Part shown: in pieces, positions 1 through 8,170 of the stretch
How the letters are laid out: every line of letters starts with the position of its first letter
Position numbering within the stretch: the first letter of the stretch is position 1
Assembly (NCBI RefSeq): GCF_900176425.1
Contig: NZ_FWXS01000002.1
Span: forward strand, 124,001-188,000
Direction of reading: 5' to 3'
DNA: 64,000 bases
Source of the DNA: Moheibacter sediminis
Lineage (GTDB): Bacteria > Bacteroidota > Bacteroidia > Flavobacteriales > Weeksellaceae
Notes under the pieces: generated by a model
What the model saw: the letters and a program-made list of their open reading frames with translations, nothing else
Database searches by the model: none
Told to the model about the DNA's origin: nothing
Translations under genes and position numbers: made by a program

Positions 1-592
1 TTTTAACCAATTTAGCTCCGGCAGAGTTACTGAAATCTTGTTCTTCGTCGTGGTCTCCGCCTCCCCAGGATTTGATTCCCGCATAGATTAAGAAAAATCC
101 AAACACAGTAAGAACTACATTGATTTCAACAGGTTTTCCGAATATTTGAAATGCAGGTAAATAAGTAAGATTGATGATTTCCACACCCGCAAAGATAAAT
201 ATAGCTCTGAAGATCAAAGTACCTAAAATCCCCCAAAACAGAACTTTATGGTGCAGTTCGCGCGGAACTTTAAAATAAGAAAATACTAAAATGAAAACAA
301 AAAGATTATCGACTGATAATGCTTTTTCGATCCAATAAGCAGCTTGGAATTGTGTGAATTTTTCAATCGCCAGTTTGTGTCCGCCCGCATCTTGGTTAAA
401 AACCCAATATACAACTCCGGAAAATATCATGGCAAGCGAAATCCATACTGCCGACCAAACGGTCGCTTCTTTGGAAGTCACTACGTGGCTTTTTTTGTTA
501 AATACACCCAAGTCCAACAGCAACATTATCACTACCGTTACAACAAATCCCCAAACCAGACCGGGATGTAAATCTAAAATACTCGTTTCCAT
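1..592 (-). CDS. TerC/Alx family integral membrane protein (C-terminus cut by window)
   Basis: The gene reads leftward from an ATG at 590-592 and runs off the window, leaving about 197 residues. The protein begins METSILDLHPGLVWG and has successive hydrophobic helices. These include the family-typical stretch with KALSVDNLFVFI, where acidic residues lie inside a membrane helix, and FFLIYAGIKSWGGG near the cut end. TerC/Alx proteins are inner-membrane proteins linked to metal (manganese, tellurite) handling; the substrate here cannot be read from sequence. A histidine/acid-rich cytoplasmic loop (GGDHDEEQD) follows the last visible helix, as usual in the family. No operon partner is visible. 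Confidence 0.85.
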   Translation of the reverse strand, partial: METSILDLHPGLVWGFVVTVVIMLLLDLGVFNKKSHVVTSKEATVWSAVWISLAMIFSGVVYWVFNQDAGGHKLAIEKFTQFQAAYWIEKALSVDNLFVFILVFSYFKVPRELHHKVLFWGILGTLIFRAIFIFAGVEIINLTYLPAFQIFGKPVEINVVLTVFGFFLIYAGIKSWGGGDHDEEQDFSNSAGAKLVK

Positions 593-1046
593 TTTATAAA
601 TTTATTTTGCTTTTTTGGCTGAATGCACTTGAACTTTTATAAATTTTAAAAAGCAAAAAATCAAGATTGCAAATTGAGAATTTAAAAAGTATAAATGAAT
701 CGCGTGCAAAATTAACAAAAACTGAAATAGAAAGAGGCATACTTCATTTAATACTGAGAAGAAGAGAAGGAATAAATAATTCAGGGTTTAAAATACTATT
801 TTTCAATCTTTTAAAATATTTAATTTTTCTTGAAATAAAAAAACCACCTGAAAATCAAGTGGTTTTTAGAGGTATATATTGGTTAGGATAAACAATATAT
901 ATACTAGCAGAGAATTTGTGTTGACAAACTTAAAAAATGTATAAATCAATTCCTTACGGTTTTCCGTAATCGAAGGAATTTTAAATTTTATTTAATATCC
1001 GTTATTTTTAAAGAGTTTTGAAATCAAATAAATTGATTATAAAAAA
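593..1046. other. 454-bp noncoding gap with three hairpins
   Basis: No convincing gene is seen. Three inverted repeats occur. 840-866 is terminator-like for the - strand. 873-901 has TATATATTG pairing with CAATATATA. 948-980 has AATTCCTT pairing with AAGGAATT around an inner ACGG/CCGT hairpin. The last two lie in what would be the 3' untranslated region of the response regulator operon. A 74-codon + ORF at 667-891 has no signal of being real. Confidence 0.5.
840..866 (-). terminator. Rho-independent terminator of the two-component operon
   Basis: AAAACCAC (840-847) pairs with GTGGTTTT (859-866). Read on the - strand the stem is followed by a run of seven T. It lies about 180 nt beyond the stop of the response regulator gene, the nearest - strand gene upstream of it. 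Confidence 0.6.
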
Positions 1047-1730
1047 TTAAACAAGTCCCAATTCTTTAAAAATCAAAACGAGCTCTATATTGGTTTTTGC
1101 ACTGAAATCTTCTTTCAAATTTTTCAGACGTTTTTCTATTGTGCTTATGCTGTTGGGTTTTATGTCACGTTGCTGAAACAACTGGCTTATTTCGTCCTGC
1201 GTCATTCCTTCACATAATTGGCGTATGATCAGCAAGTCGATTTCTTCAACTTTTGAGATGTTTTTTTTGGAATGGATTTTTTCCCTGATTTCATCAGACA
1301 TATAAGTTTCTCCTAAAATCAAACTTCGGAATGCCTTTGCCAGCTCCACATTGTCGCGGCGACTTTTCAAAACATAACCATCGATGAAATAATCATTAAA
1401 AAAAGATTGGATTTTTACAGGTTTATCTTCAATAGAGAATACAATAATTTTGCACGAAATATTGTCTTTTCGAACGGCGGTGATCAATTCTTCACCACCT
1501 TTAAGTTTTACTTCCCGATGATCTTGCTTAAACGAAAGATCGGTAATCAGCAAGTCAAATTGGTCATTATCTAATTCCGCTTTTTTGAGTTTCAGCCAGG
1601 CATCGTCACAATATCTTGTATGGACAATCTGTTGAGGATTAAATTCTTTTAAAGCCTTTTCAATTCCAGCACTTATACTTTCCACATCTTCGGCGATGAT
1701 AACTTTTCTTATTTTAGGTAATTTGTTCAT
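1047..1730 (-). CDS. Response regulator, receiver plus LuxR-like HTH
   Basis: The 227-residue protein has an N-terminal receiver domain. The acidic pair is E14-D15 (VIIAEDVES), the likely phospho-acceptor is D64 (LLITDLSF), a Ser follows in IVFSIED and the conserved Lys is in YVLKSRR. A C-terminal helical region (about 150-220) with GMTQDEISQLF and SISTIEKRLKNLK resembles a divergent LuxR/NarL-type DNA-binding domain. The start overlaps the stop of the upstream sensor kinase by 4 bp (ATGA), so the two are translationally coupled and very probably cognate partners. Target genes are unknown. Confidence 0.85.
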   Translation of the reverse strand: MNKLPKIRKVIIAEDVESISAGIEKALKEFNPQQIVHTRYCDDAWLKLKKAELDNDQFDLLITDLSFKQDHREVKLKGGEELITAVRKDNISCKIIVFSIEDKPVKIQSFFNDYFIDGYVLKSRRDNVELAKAFRSLILGETYMSDEIREKIHSKKNISKVEEIDLLIIRQLCEGMTQDEISQLFQQRDIKPNSISTIEKRLKNLKEDFSAKTNIELVLIFKELGLV

Positions 1731-3580
1731 ATTGGTATCGATATATTCACTTTCAAGCCCTTATTGGGTTCGCTTACAAAGCTAATCGTACCTTTTATCT
1801 TTTCAATACGGTTTTCCGTAATGCGGATGCCATTTTTTGTATTTGGTTGATTTTCAATAAATCCTATCCCATTGTCTGTATAGAAAAAGTTTAATTTATT
1901 TTCATTGAATTCAAATTTGAGCACAACCAAACTGGCTTTGCTGTGTTTTTTCATATTGGTCAACAATTCCTGAATTATTTTGTAAAATTGAATTTTGGGT
2001 TCAGATTTTACATTAACCCAAGGATTTTCTTCAAAACCAATCAAAACCACATTTCTCTTATCACTTTTATAATTTGAAAATAAACCCAGCAATTCATCCG
2101 GATATTTTTCCCCAGTTTCAATCGGGCTGTTTTCACGGGAAATGTTTCTGGACAAATTATAGATTTCATCTAGTTTTTCCATTACTAAATTGTGTTTTTC
2201 AGTGTTAAATGAATCATTATTTATTTCAATGAAAGACATCAAACCATACACATTGTTGGCAATATCATCATGAACTTTTCCTGCAATTTTATTTTCAGTC
2301 GCATGGATTTCATCATTGATTCTCTTTTGATTTTTAATTCTTTGAATACGTTGAAACGCTATAAATCCGCCACAAATCAAAACAATTCCCGAAGCAAAAA
2401 GCACACCGTATAATTTTCTGCGTTCGATTTCCAATTGCTGTTCTGCAGTTTCGGCTCTCAGGATTTCATTTTCCTCACGATTTTTTTCGGAATCATATCT
2501 GATTTTGGCAAATTTATCTTTTGACTGGTTTCGGGTTTTTACAAGACTGTCGTTCAAAGACGCGTATTGGATTGCATATTTTTTTGAATTTTGTGGAGAT
2601 TCAAACGAAATCAATTTTTGCAAAGCTTCCAAACGGTCATCGGGACTTTTGAGCTCGGTCGCCAATCTGTACATTTCCCGCGAATAGAAAAGAGCAGAGG
2701 TTGGGTTTTTATCTGAAAAATATTCTGAAAGGTGTGCATTGCTTGCAATTTGACCCCATTTGTCATCATTTTCAATCCTGATTTCCAAGGCATTATTTAA
2801 TTCATTTTCTAAATTTAATTTTGGGTTTTGTTTCCATTTTGAATAAGCCAAATTGTCAATGACTTTTGATTTTAAATCTGGATTATTTAAAACAATCGAG
2901 TCGTTTAAGAGATTGGAAAGAATCCTAATTGAGTTTGTGTAATCCTTTAAATAAAGATGTGAAACGGATAAATTATTTAGATAAAGTGATTTACTGTATT
3001 TGTCATCGGTGGATTCTATTGATTTTTTTAGCCAATAAATGGATTCATCATGGTTATCTAAATTAGAAGAAGAAATGGCTAAGCAATTAAAAATGGAAGA
3101 TTTAAAAGGTTGATTTTCATAGTCTTTAATGAATTTCAACGCATTAATGGCTGTGATTTCGCTTCCGGAATAATCACCTTGATTGGATTGTATGATAGCC
3201 ATATTTCCTAAAACTTTTGAAGTGTTAATGCTATCATTTATTTCTAAGAAATGATTTTTTGAAATGCTGTAATAAAGGTATGCGGAATCTTCATTCTTTT
3301 TTATCAAGTTCAAATAACCTAATATCGAATTTACTTTTCCTGAATAATAATGATTATAGGTATTCTTGGATAATATTTGAAGTTGTGTAGCTGAAATTTC
3401 TGCGGAATCCATATCATTATTATCTATCAATAATATAGTTTTTTGCAAATAATTTTTCATTTGCAGAGAGTCTTTATTATTATTTTTATTCAAGATCGAA
3501 GCAGAGGATTCTTTGTCTGAACAAGAATAAATAAAATACAAAAAAATAAATAAAAAGAGGCAGGAAATGTTGAGTTTCAT
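1727..3580 (-). CDS. TPR-containing sensor histidine kinase (HisKA_3/NarL-LiaS type)
   Basis: The start at 3580 is preferred because it begins a proper signal peptide (MKLNISCLFLFIFL, then Cys in IYSCSD); six more codons are open upstream. The product is about 617 residues. In order it has the signal or lipoprotein-like segment, a large repeat region of TPR type that should be periplasmic (about 40-370), a coiled coil, a membrane helix (LYGVLFASGIVLICGGFIAF), and a dimerization helix with the phospho-acceptor His in KVHDDIANNVYGLM. It ends in an HATPase domain with an N-box (IIQELLTNMKKHSKA) and G-box (YTDNGIGF). Such kinases pair with LuxR-type regulators, as here. The signal is unknown. Confidence 0.88.
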   Translation of the reverse strand: MKLNISCLFLFIFLYFIYSCSDKESSASILNKNNNKDSLQMKNYLQKTILLIDNNDMDSAEISATQLQILSKNTYNHYYSGKVNSILGYLNLIKKNEDSAYLYYSISKNHFLEINDSINTSKVLGNMAIIQSNQGDYSGSEITAINALKFIKDYENQPFKSSIFNCLAISSSNLDNHDESIYWLKKSIESTDDKYSKSLYLNNLSVSHLYLKDYTNSIRILSNLLNDSIVLNNPDLKSKVIDNLAYSKWKQNPKLNLENELNNALEIRIENDDKWGQIASNAHLSEYFSDKNPTSALFYSREMYRLATELKSPDDRLEALQKLISFESPQNSKKYAIQYASLNDSLVKTRNQSKDKFAKIRYDSEKNREENEILRAETAEQQLEIERRKLYGVLFASGIVLICGGFIAFQRIQRIKNQKRINDEIHATENKIAGKVHDDIANNVYGLMSFIEINNDSFNTEKHNLVMEKLDEIYNLSRNISRENSPIETGEKYPDELLGLFSNYKSDKRNVVLIGFEENPWVNVKSEPKIQFYKIIQELLTNMKKHSKASLVVLKFEFNENKLNFFYTDNGIGFIENQPNTKNGIRITENRIEKIKGTISFVSEPNKGLKVNISIPI

Positions 3581-3625
3581 ACCTCTAAAATAAGACATTT
3601 GTCAATTAGTCCCAATAAAATTTAA

Positions 3626-3847
3626 TTAGGGCTTTATTGGATTTTGTCCTTGCTCCCCTCCTGTAGGCGGTCTTACTGTGCCTGTAGAATCAGAGGGAAT
3701 GCTGTCATTTTTATCGCCGCCTCTTTCGTAGTAGATATTATCTGTTTCGGCAGCCTTTGGTACGAAGTCAAATTCCTCATTGTCCAGACATGATGTTAAT
3801 ACAAAAAAAGATGCAATTATTCCCATCAATAAAATAGTTCTTTTCAT
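3626..3847 (-). CDS. Small lipoprotein upstream of the sensor kinase
   Basis: The 73-residue product has an N-terminal signal with a clear lipobox (FFVLTSCLDNEE), so the mature chain is about 53 residues, acidic and then rich in Gly, Pro and Ser (RPPTGGEQGQNP). No domain is recognised. It precedes the kinase by about 45 bp on the same strand and is probably cotranscribed with it. A role as an accessory sensor component is only an inference from that position. Small Gly/Pro-rich lipoproteins of this type recur next to TPR kinases in Bacteroidota as far as I recall. Confidence 0.7.
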   Translation of the reverse strand: MKRTILLMGIIASFFVLTSCLDNEEFDFVPKAAETDNIYYERGGDKNDSIPSDSTGTVRPPTGGEQGQNPIKP

Positions 3848-4214
3848 TTTTGATAAATTTTAATTTGTTTAAAAAGCGCATGGAATAACCAAGCACGGGC
3901 TTAGACAGAGCCTTGCGTTAATGAAAAATGAAGCGCTTCATTTTTGTTTGGGAAGTGAGCAAGCAGATAATTTTCAATTACTTCCCGGTGATTGTAGTTA
4001 TCTGACTTGTTTGGGTTTCAATCCATTTTGTACATTTGCTTTTAGCTAATTGCAAAGGCAAAAGTGAATCGTGAAGCAAAGAAACATCGGTAGCTGCCCA
4101 AGTTGTCGGACAAGTAGAAGACAAGTTGTAGACATTTCATGGACACGCTATAGTAAAGCGATTGCAGGCACTCATGTCTGAAATAAATTCTCTAAAAAAC
4201 TAAAATGAAAAATC
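3848..4214. other. 367-bp divergent intergenic region with palindrome and phased repeats
   Basis: This region separates the - strand lipoprotein/kinase operon from a + strand gene. It holds a perfect 22-bp palindrome at 3924-3945 (half-site AAAAATGAAGC). A + strand promoter lies at 4010-4038. GACAAGT heptamers occur at 4109-4115 and 4120-4126, with GACATTT at 4131-4137, all at exactly 11-bp spacing. No ORF in it looks coding. The leader of the + gene would be about 170 nt, long enough for a structured or regulated 5' UTR. Confidence 0.55.
4010..4038 (+). promoter_or_regulatory. Bacteroidota-type promoter for the 4215 gene
   Basis: TTTG at 4010-4013, a 17-bp spacer and TACATTTG at 4031-4038 match the -33/-7 consensus TTTG / TAnnTTTG. 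Transcription should start about 5 nt downstream, near 4043. Confidence 0.65.
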
Positions 4215-4949
4215 ATGTCAACCGAAGAAGACGAAGAAAAAGCAGAATTTGAAAAGGAAATAAAAGAATTGGTTCGCCTGGTTGTGGAAAAAGCGAAAAA
4301 AGAATCAATGGGAAGCACGAAAAATGCATGGGGAAATTTTATCGAAGAAAATTCTGAACTGGGCTATAAGACATTTACCAGGATGTATGATCGATATATT
4401 TTGGGTGATGAAACAAAATCGATCCCACTTTTATACAGTCTTGATTCTGCATCAGTATTTATTGGATACAATAGTTTTGCTGAATTTTATAATAAAATTT
4501 TTCCTAAAGAAAAACCAACTGAAATAAAAATAGGAGAGGAGTTTACAGGTAAAAAAGTTTCTATTAAATCTAAAAACAAATTTAAAACTGCAATTTTCGG
4601 GTTGGGAGTTGCCACTCTCGGCTTAGGCTATTTTGGAATCAGTGCTTACAATCAGCCGCAATGTATGTATTGGAAAGGAAATAGTTATGAAAAGGTTGAT
4701 TGTGCAGAAATTATTCATCCAAATGCGCAAATAATTCCTATAGATGAGCGATTGTTGGAATACTTGCATAAAATAGAAGTTTCGGATACTACTACCTTTT
4801 TTGAGGCAGGTAAGCCTATTGTATGGTATTTGAAGGTAGATGGGATTATTGAGTTTTATTCAGCAGATGGAAAACATCCAATTAATGGTAAGGACTTAAA
4901 ACCTGTTACGCCTTATATCATTGATAAATATATTATTGCAAATAAATAG
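4215..4949 (+). CDS. Probable membrane-anchored protein with HTH-like N-terminal domain
   Basis: No named family is recognised. The 244-residue protein has three parts. The helical N-terminus (about 10-95) has a pattern (KNAWGNFIEENSELGYKTF...SVFIGYNSFAEFYNKI) like the small HTH-like domain that begins many Bacteroidota proteins. One transmembrane helix follows (about 125-145, AIFGLGVATLGLGYFGISAY). The C-terminal domain of about 100 residues has CMYWKGNSYEKVDC and later WYLKVDGIIEFY...DLKPVTPYIIDKYI. From memory that C-terminal pattern (short W-x-G-x-x-Y motif, then LKP-T-Y-I-KYI) recurs in Flavobacteriia proteins of unknown role. The expected topology is N-inside, C-outside, which would suit a one-component membrane regulator; that function is inference. 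Confidence 0.7.
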   Translation: MSTEEDEEKAEFEKEIKELVRLVVEKAKKESMGSTKNAWGNFIEENSELGYKTFTRMYDRYILGDETKSIPLLYSLDSASVFIGYNSFAEFYNKIFPKEKPTEIKIGEEFTGKKVSIKSKNKFKTAIFGLGVATLGLGYFGISAYNQPQCMYWKGNSYEKVDCAEIIHPNAQIIPIDERLLEYLHKIEVSDTTTFFEAGKPIVWYLKVDGIIEFYSADGKHPINGKDLKPVTPYIIDKYIIANK

Positions 4950-4957
4950 AAATAAAA

Positions 4958-4980
4958 AAAGGGAAACATTGTTTCCCTTT
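4958..4980. terminator. Bidirectional terminator between convergent genes
   Basis: AAAGGGAAAC (4958-4967) pairs perfectly with GTTTCCCTTT (4971-4980) around a 3-nt loop. A/T tracts lie on both sides. It serves the + gene ending at 4949 and the - gene ending at 5002. Confidence 0.85.
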
Positions 4981-5001
4981 TCAATTTATATAAAGATTTA
5001 T

Positions 5002-5784
5002 TTATTCTTTTGGTAAACTCATGTTGGTATATTCCAATACCAAATAGCTTAAAAAGTCCCATTTTACAGAGTTTTTCGGATATTTTTTTATAAATTCAGT
5101 ATTGTCTCCAAACAGGAAATCATAATTTTCCTCGAAATCATCTTTGTGCAGCCACATAATTTTGTCTCCTTTTTTTACATAGTAAGATTTTATCACGCCG
5201 CCACCAAACTGAACTCCTCCCATAGGACCTGTAGGAACACCGAACCCACCAGTTTCTTTTGCTCTCGGATCGTGATAAACAGAAATTAACTGACTGAATT
5301 CAGGATTTATAAGCTGCATCAAAAATTCTTTGTCATCTTTTTTATTTTTCAACGAAACTTTTTGATTCACAAAATAAATGCGGTCGTTGGTCACATTATT
5401 ATTCAAACTTTTGGTGCCCCAGTTTCTCATATTTGACATATATTTTGAAACTTTTATTGCTTTTTCCCATCCGCTTGCATATACATACATTTCTTTTACG
5501 TTTTCGGCATTGTAAGTATTTTCTTTTCCGCTGATGCTGTCTTTGATTGTAATTTCGTAAATCTGTCCTTTTTTTGTATCTATACCGTCACAGTAACCCA
5601 CATAAGTCTTTCCGTCTTTGGTAATGATTGTTGAAGTCTTTTTCTTGTCAGGTTTGGAAAAACCTTCATTGAAAAAATAGGTTTCCATTTTGTCTATTTC
5701 TTCCTTTGAATATTTGATTTTTTTTTGTGCAAAGCTCAATGTACAAAACATTAAAAGCGCAAAAGAGAGTAATTTAATTTTCAT
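5002..5784 (-). CDS. Secreted protein of unknown function
   Basis: The start at 5784 gives a classical signal peptide (MKIKLLSFALLMFCTLSFAQ); eight more codons are open upstream but would spoil it. The mature protein (about 240 residues) is rich in Lys and charged residues. It contains a short stretch resembling surface-adhesin style beta repeats (KTYVGYCDGIDTKKGQIYEITIKD) and a Gly-rich segment (GGFGVPTGPMGGVQFGGGV). I do not recognise a family and see no catalytic motif. It lies alone between a shared terminator and the S46 peptidase gene, which is 119 bp upstream on the same strand. Confidence 0.75.
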   Translation of the reverse strand: MKIKLLSFALLMFCTLSFAQKKIKYSKEEIDKMETYFFNEGFSKPDKKKTSTIITKDGKTYVGYCDGIDTKKGQIYEITIKDSISGKENTYNAENVKEMYVYASGWEKAIKVSKYMSNMRNWGTKSLNNNVTNDRIYFVNQKVSLKNKKDDKEFLMQLINPEFSQLISVYHDPRAKETGGFGVPTGPMGGVQFGGGVIKSYYVKKGDKIMWLHKDDFEENYDFLFGDNTEFIKKYPKNSVKWDFLSYLVLEYTNMSLPKE

Positions 5785-5903
5785 GTTTTTGTTTTTAAAT
5801 TTGCGCAAATATTCGATTTTTATTTAAGAATTCAAAAGAAAAAACTTCGGTAAACCCATTTTTAAGTTCACCGAAGTTTCTAATTATCAATTTATAATAA
5901 GAA

Positions 5904-8051
5904 TTATTTCACGATTTTCATTTCATTTAGTAAATAGCCGGCACCAGCATATTTATCGATAATGAATAAAATGTAACGCGTATCGACCATTATGTTTCGG
6001 CATATTTCTGCATCGTAATGCAAATCACTCATCGTTCCTTCCCAAACACGGTCAAAATTTAATCCGATTAAATTCCCGTCTTTATCCAATGCCGGACTTC
6101 CGGAATTTCCGCCGGTTGTATGATTGGAAGCGATGAAATTCACAGGCATTTTAGCTTTATTATTTTTGCCCACACCATATATACCAAAATCTTTTTTCTT
6201 CTGTAATTCAATCAATTTCGGAGAAACATCAAACTCGTAATCCCCTGGCTTGTATTTTTCCATCACGCCATCCAAATAAGTAACCGCTTCGTATCTTGGC
6301 TTGTCTTCTGGTTTGTAACCATTTACTTTTCCGTAAGTTACACGCAAAGTTGAATTGGCATCCGGAAAGAATTTTTTATCAGAAAAAACTTCCAGTTGAG
6401 CTTTCATGTATTTTCTTTGCAGCTGATTGATTTGATTTGAAAGTGCGGTGTATTTTGGAGAAACTTTATCTTCATAAGCCTTTCCGATTGCAATAACCTG
6501 TTTCATCAAAGGATCATTTTCCAAAGCAGCTAAAAATATCTCATCATTTGACAAGGCTTGTTCAGCATTTTCGGTCAATTTTACTCCATTTACTTCTTTC
6601 TGTCCTGAAAGTATTGAATTGGCAAAGGTTGTAGCATCAATCTGAATAGTGCTTTCAGGTAAAAATTCTTTTGGAACATTTTTCTTGTACAAATCAATCA
6701 AAGCCAATGAAACTTCCTGGTCTAAATTAGCATCATAATCTTTGTAAAGTCCTTTCAAATAATTAATTAATCTTGTTTTCAATCCTGAATAATCAGCAGT
6801 TCCTTTTGCGTTCAATAATTGTTGTAATTGTAATGCAACGCGGAAAGTTTCAGAATTTCTGTAAATCGCTTCGTCGAAATAAATTTCTGCAAATTCATAT
6901 TTTTCTTTTCCTTGGTATAATTCTCCCAATTCTTTCAAAATATTTCCGTATTCAGCTTTTAGCTTCGGATCTTTTTCAATTCTTTGGGTAAATTCTTTTT
7001 CATAATCTTTTCTCAGATTTACTGCTCCCGATTTATTTAAGCCTAAACTTTCTCCCGTCCATTTTTTGTGGTAATTTGAAATTCTGGCATATTTTGAAGC
7101 ATATTTGATTCTCGTTGCGTCATCTTTTTTCATCTTATTCATCAAAATTTTTAAAGCTACATCGCGAATTCCGATTTGTGCAGGATTGATTGTCTGCAAC
7201 GTTTGTTCTAAAGCAACGGCAGGTAAATATTCATCTGTCGTTCCGGGAAAACCAAATACAAAAGTGAAATCGCCTTCTTTGACACCTTTGATGGAAACGG
7301 GAAGGAAGTGTTTGGGAGTGTAGGGAACATTATCTGTAGAATATTCAGCAGGTTTGTTGTTTTTATCGGAATAAATTCTGAAAAGCGCAAAATCTCCTGT
7401 ATGGCGTGGCCACGACCAGTTGTCAGTGTCAACTCCAAAATTCCCAATGCTGCTTGGGGGAGCACCTACCAATCGCACGTCACGGTAAGTTTCTGTGATG
7501 AATTGGTAATATTTATTTCCTTTGTAAAATGCACGGATAAGAACGTCTTGATAAGCCTCTTTCACTACATTTTTAGAAACAATTTCTATGTTTGATTTTA
7601 CGAATTCCTGTCTTTTTTCTTCAGTCATGTCGTCAGAAACTCCTTGCAAAATTTTATCGGTTACGTCTTTTATATCAACGATGAAAGTTGCGGTCAAGCC
7701 TTTGTTGGGTAATTCTTCGGAAGCATTCATCGCCCAGAAACCATTTTTCAAATAATCATTTTGAAGTGTAGAGTGTGACTGAATTTGTCCATAACCGCAA
7801 TGATGATTGGTAAGTAATAATCCTCTGGAAGAAATGACCTCAGACGTACAACCTCCGCCAAAATGCGCAATAGCGTCTTTGATGCTTGGAGAGTTTGGAT
7901 TGAAAATGTCTTGTGCATCGATTTTCATTCCCATTTTTTTCATTTCGGATTCGTTTAACTCCGTAGGAATCCACATTCCGCCGCCTTGCTGGGCATAAGT
8001 AAATCCTGAAATTAAAAGAATCAGTAATGTTTTTAATTTAAAAATTTTCAT
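5904..8051 (-). CDS. dpp11: S46 family dipeptidyl-peptidase, probably DPP11 (Asp/Glu-specific)
   Basis: The 715-residue protein has a signal peptide ending FTYAQQ, then the S46 peptidase fold. The catalytic His is H84 (LLLTNHHCGYGQ), the Asp is in HTGDFALFRIY and the nucleophile is S650 (GGNSGSPALD). The residue 18 past the Ser is R668 in FDRVWEG. In Porphyromonas gingivalis DPP11 the Ser and the P1-reading Arg are S655 and R673, so both are offset by five, while DPP7 has Gly there. This supports cleavage after Asp or Glu in oligopeptides rather than DPP7 specificity. It should act in the periplasm, feeding dipeptides to the cell. Its own gene is flanked by a terminator on the upstream side. 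Confidence 0.9.
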   Translation of the reverse strand: MKIFKLKTLLILLISGFTYAQQGGGMWIPTELNESEMKKMGMKIDAQDIFNPNSPSIKDAIAHFGGGCTSEVISSRGLLLTNHHCGYGQIQSHSTLQNDYLKNGFWAMNASEELPNKGLTATFIVDIKDVTDKILQGVSDDMTEEKRQEFVKSNIEIVSKNVVKEAYQDVLIRAFYKGNKYYQFITETYRDVRLVGAPPSSIGNFGVDTDNWSWPRHTGDFALFRIYSDKNNKPAEYSTDNVPYTPKHFLPVSIKGVKEGDFTFVFGFPGTTDEYLPAVALEQTLQTINPAQIGIRDVALKILMNKMKKDDATRIKYASKYARISNYHKKWTGESLGLNKSGAVNLRKDYEKEFTQRIEKDPKLKAEYGNILKELGELYQGKEKYEFAEIYFDEAIYRNSETFRVALQLQQLLNAKGTADYSGLKTRLINYLKGLYKDYDANLDQEVSLALIDLYKKNVPKEFLPESTIQIDATTFANSILSGQKEVNGVKLTENAEQALSNDEIFLAALENDPLMKQVIAIGKAYEDKVSPKYTALSNQINQLQRKYMKAQLEVFSDKKFFPDANSTLRVTYGKVNGYKPEDKPRYEAVTYLDGVMEKYKPGDYEFDVSPKLIELQKKKDFGIYGVGKNNKAKMPVNFIASNHTTGGNSGSPALDKDGNLIGLNFDRVWEGTMSDLHYDAEICRNIMVDTRYILFIIDKYAGAGYLLNEMKIVK

Positions 8052-8113
8052 TCTTTTATTCGTTTTTTCAAAACTACATAAATTAATTAGGAATCATGGA
8101 ACAGTAAATGAAA

Positions 8114-8141
8114 AAACCGCTCAATCTAGATTGAGCGGTTT
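8114..8141 (-). terminator. Terminator of the metalloprotease gene
   Basis: A perfect 28-bp palindrome with half-site AAACCGCTCAATCT lies 30 bp past the metalloprotease stop. It is followed by a run of T on the - strand. Confidence 0.85.
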
Positions 8142-8170
8142 AATATTTAGAATTAATTCTAAAAAAAAAG

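Noticed and set aside
344-599. Two overlapping + strand ORFs
   Set aside because: They are the antisense of the TerC-family gene, which has clear family sequence.
667-891. 74-codon + strand ORF in the gap upstream of the TerC gene
   Set aside because: It spans the hairpin at 840-866, has no promoter or start context and an irregular composition, so it is most likely chance.
5904-8051. Reading the S46 peptidase as DPP7
   Set aside because: R668 rather than Gly at the P1-determining position points to DPP11.
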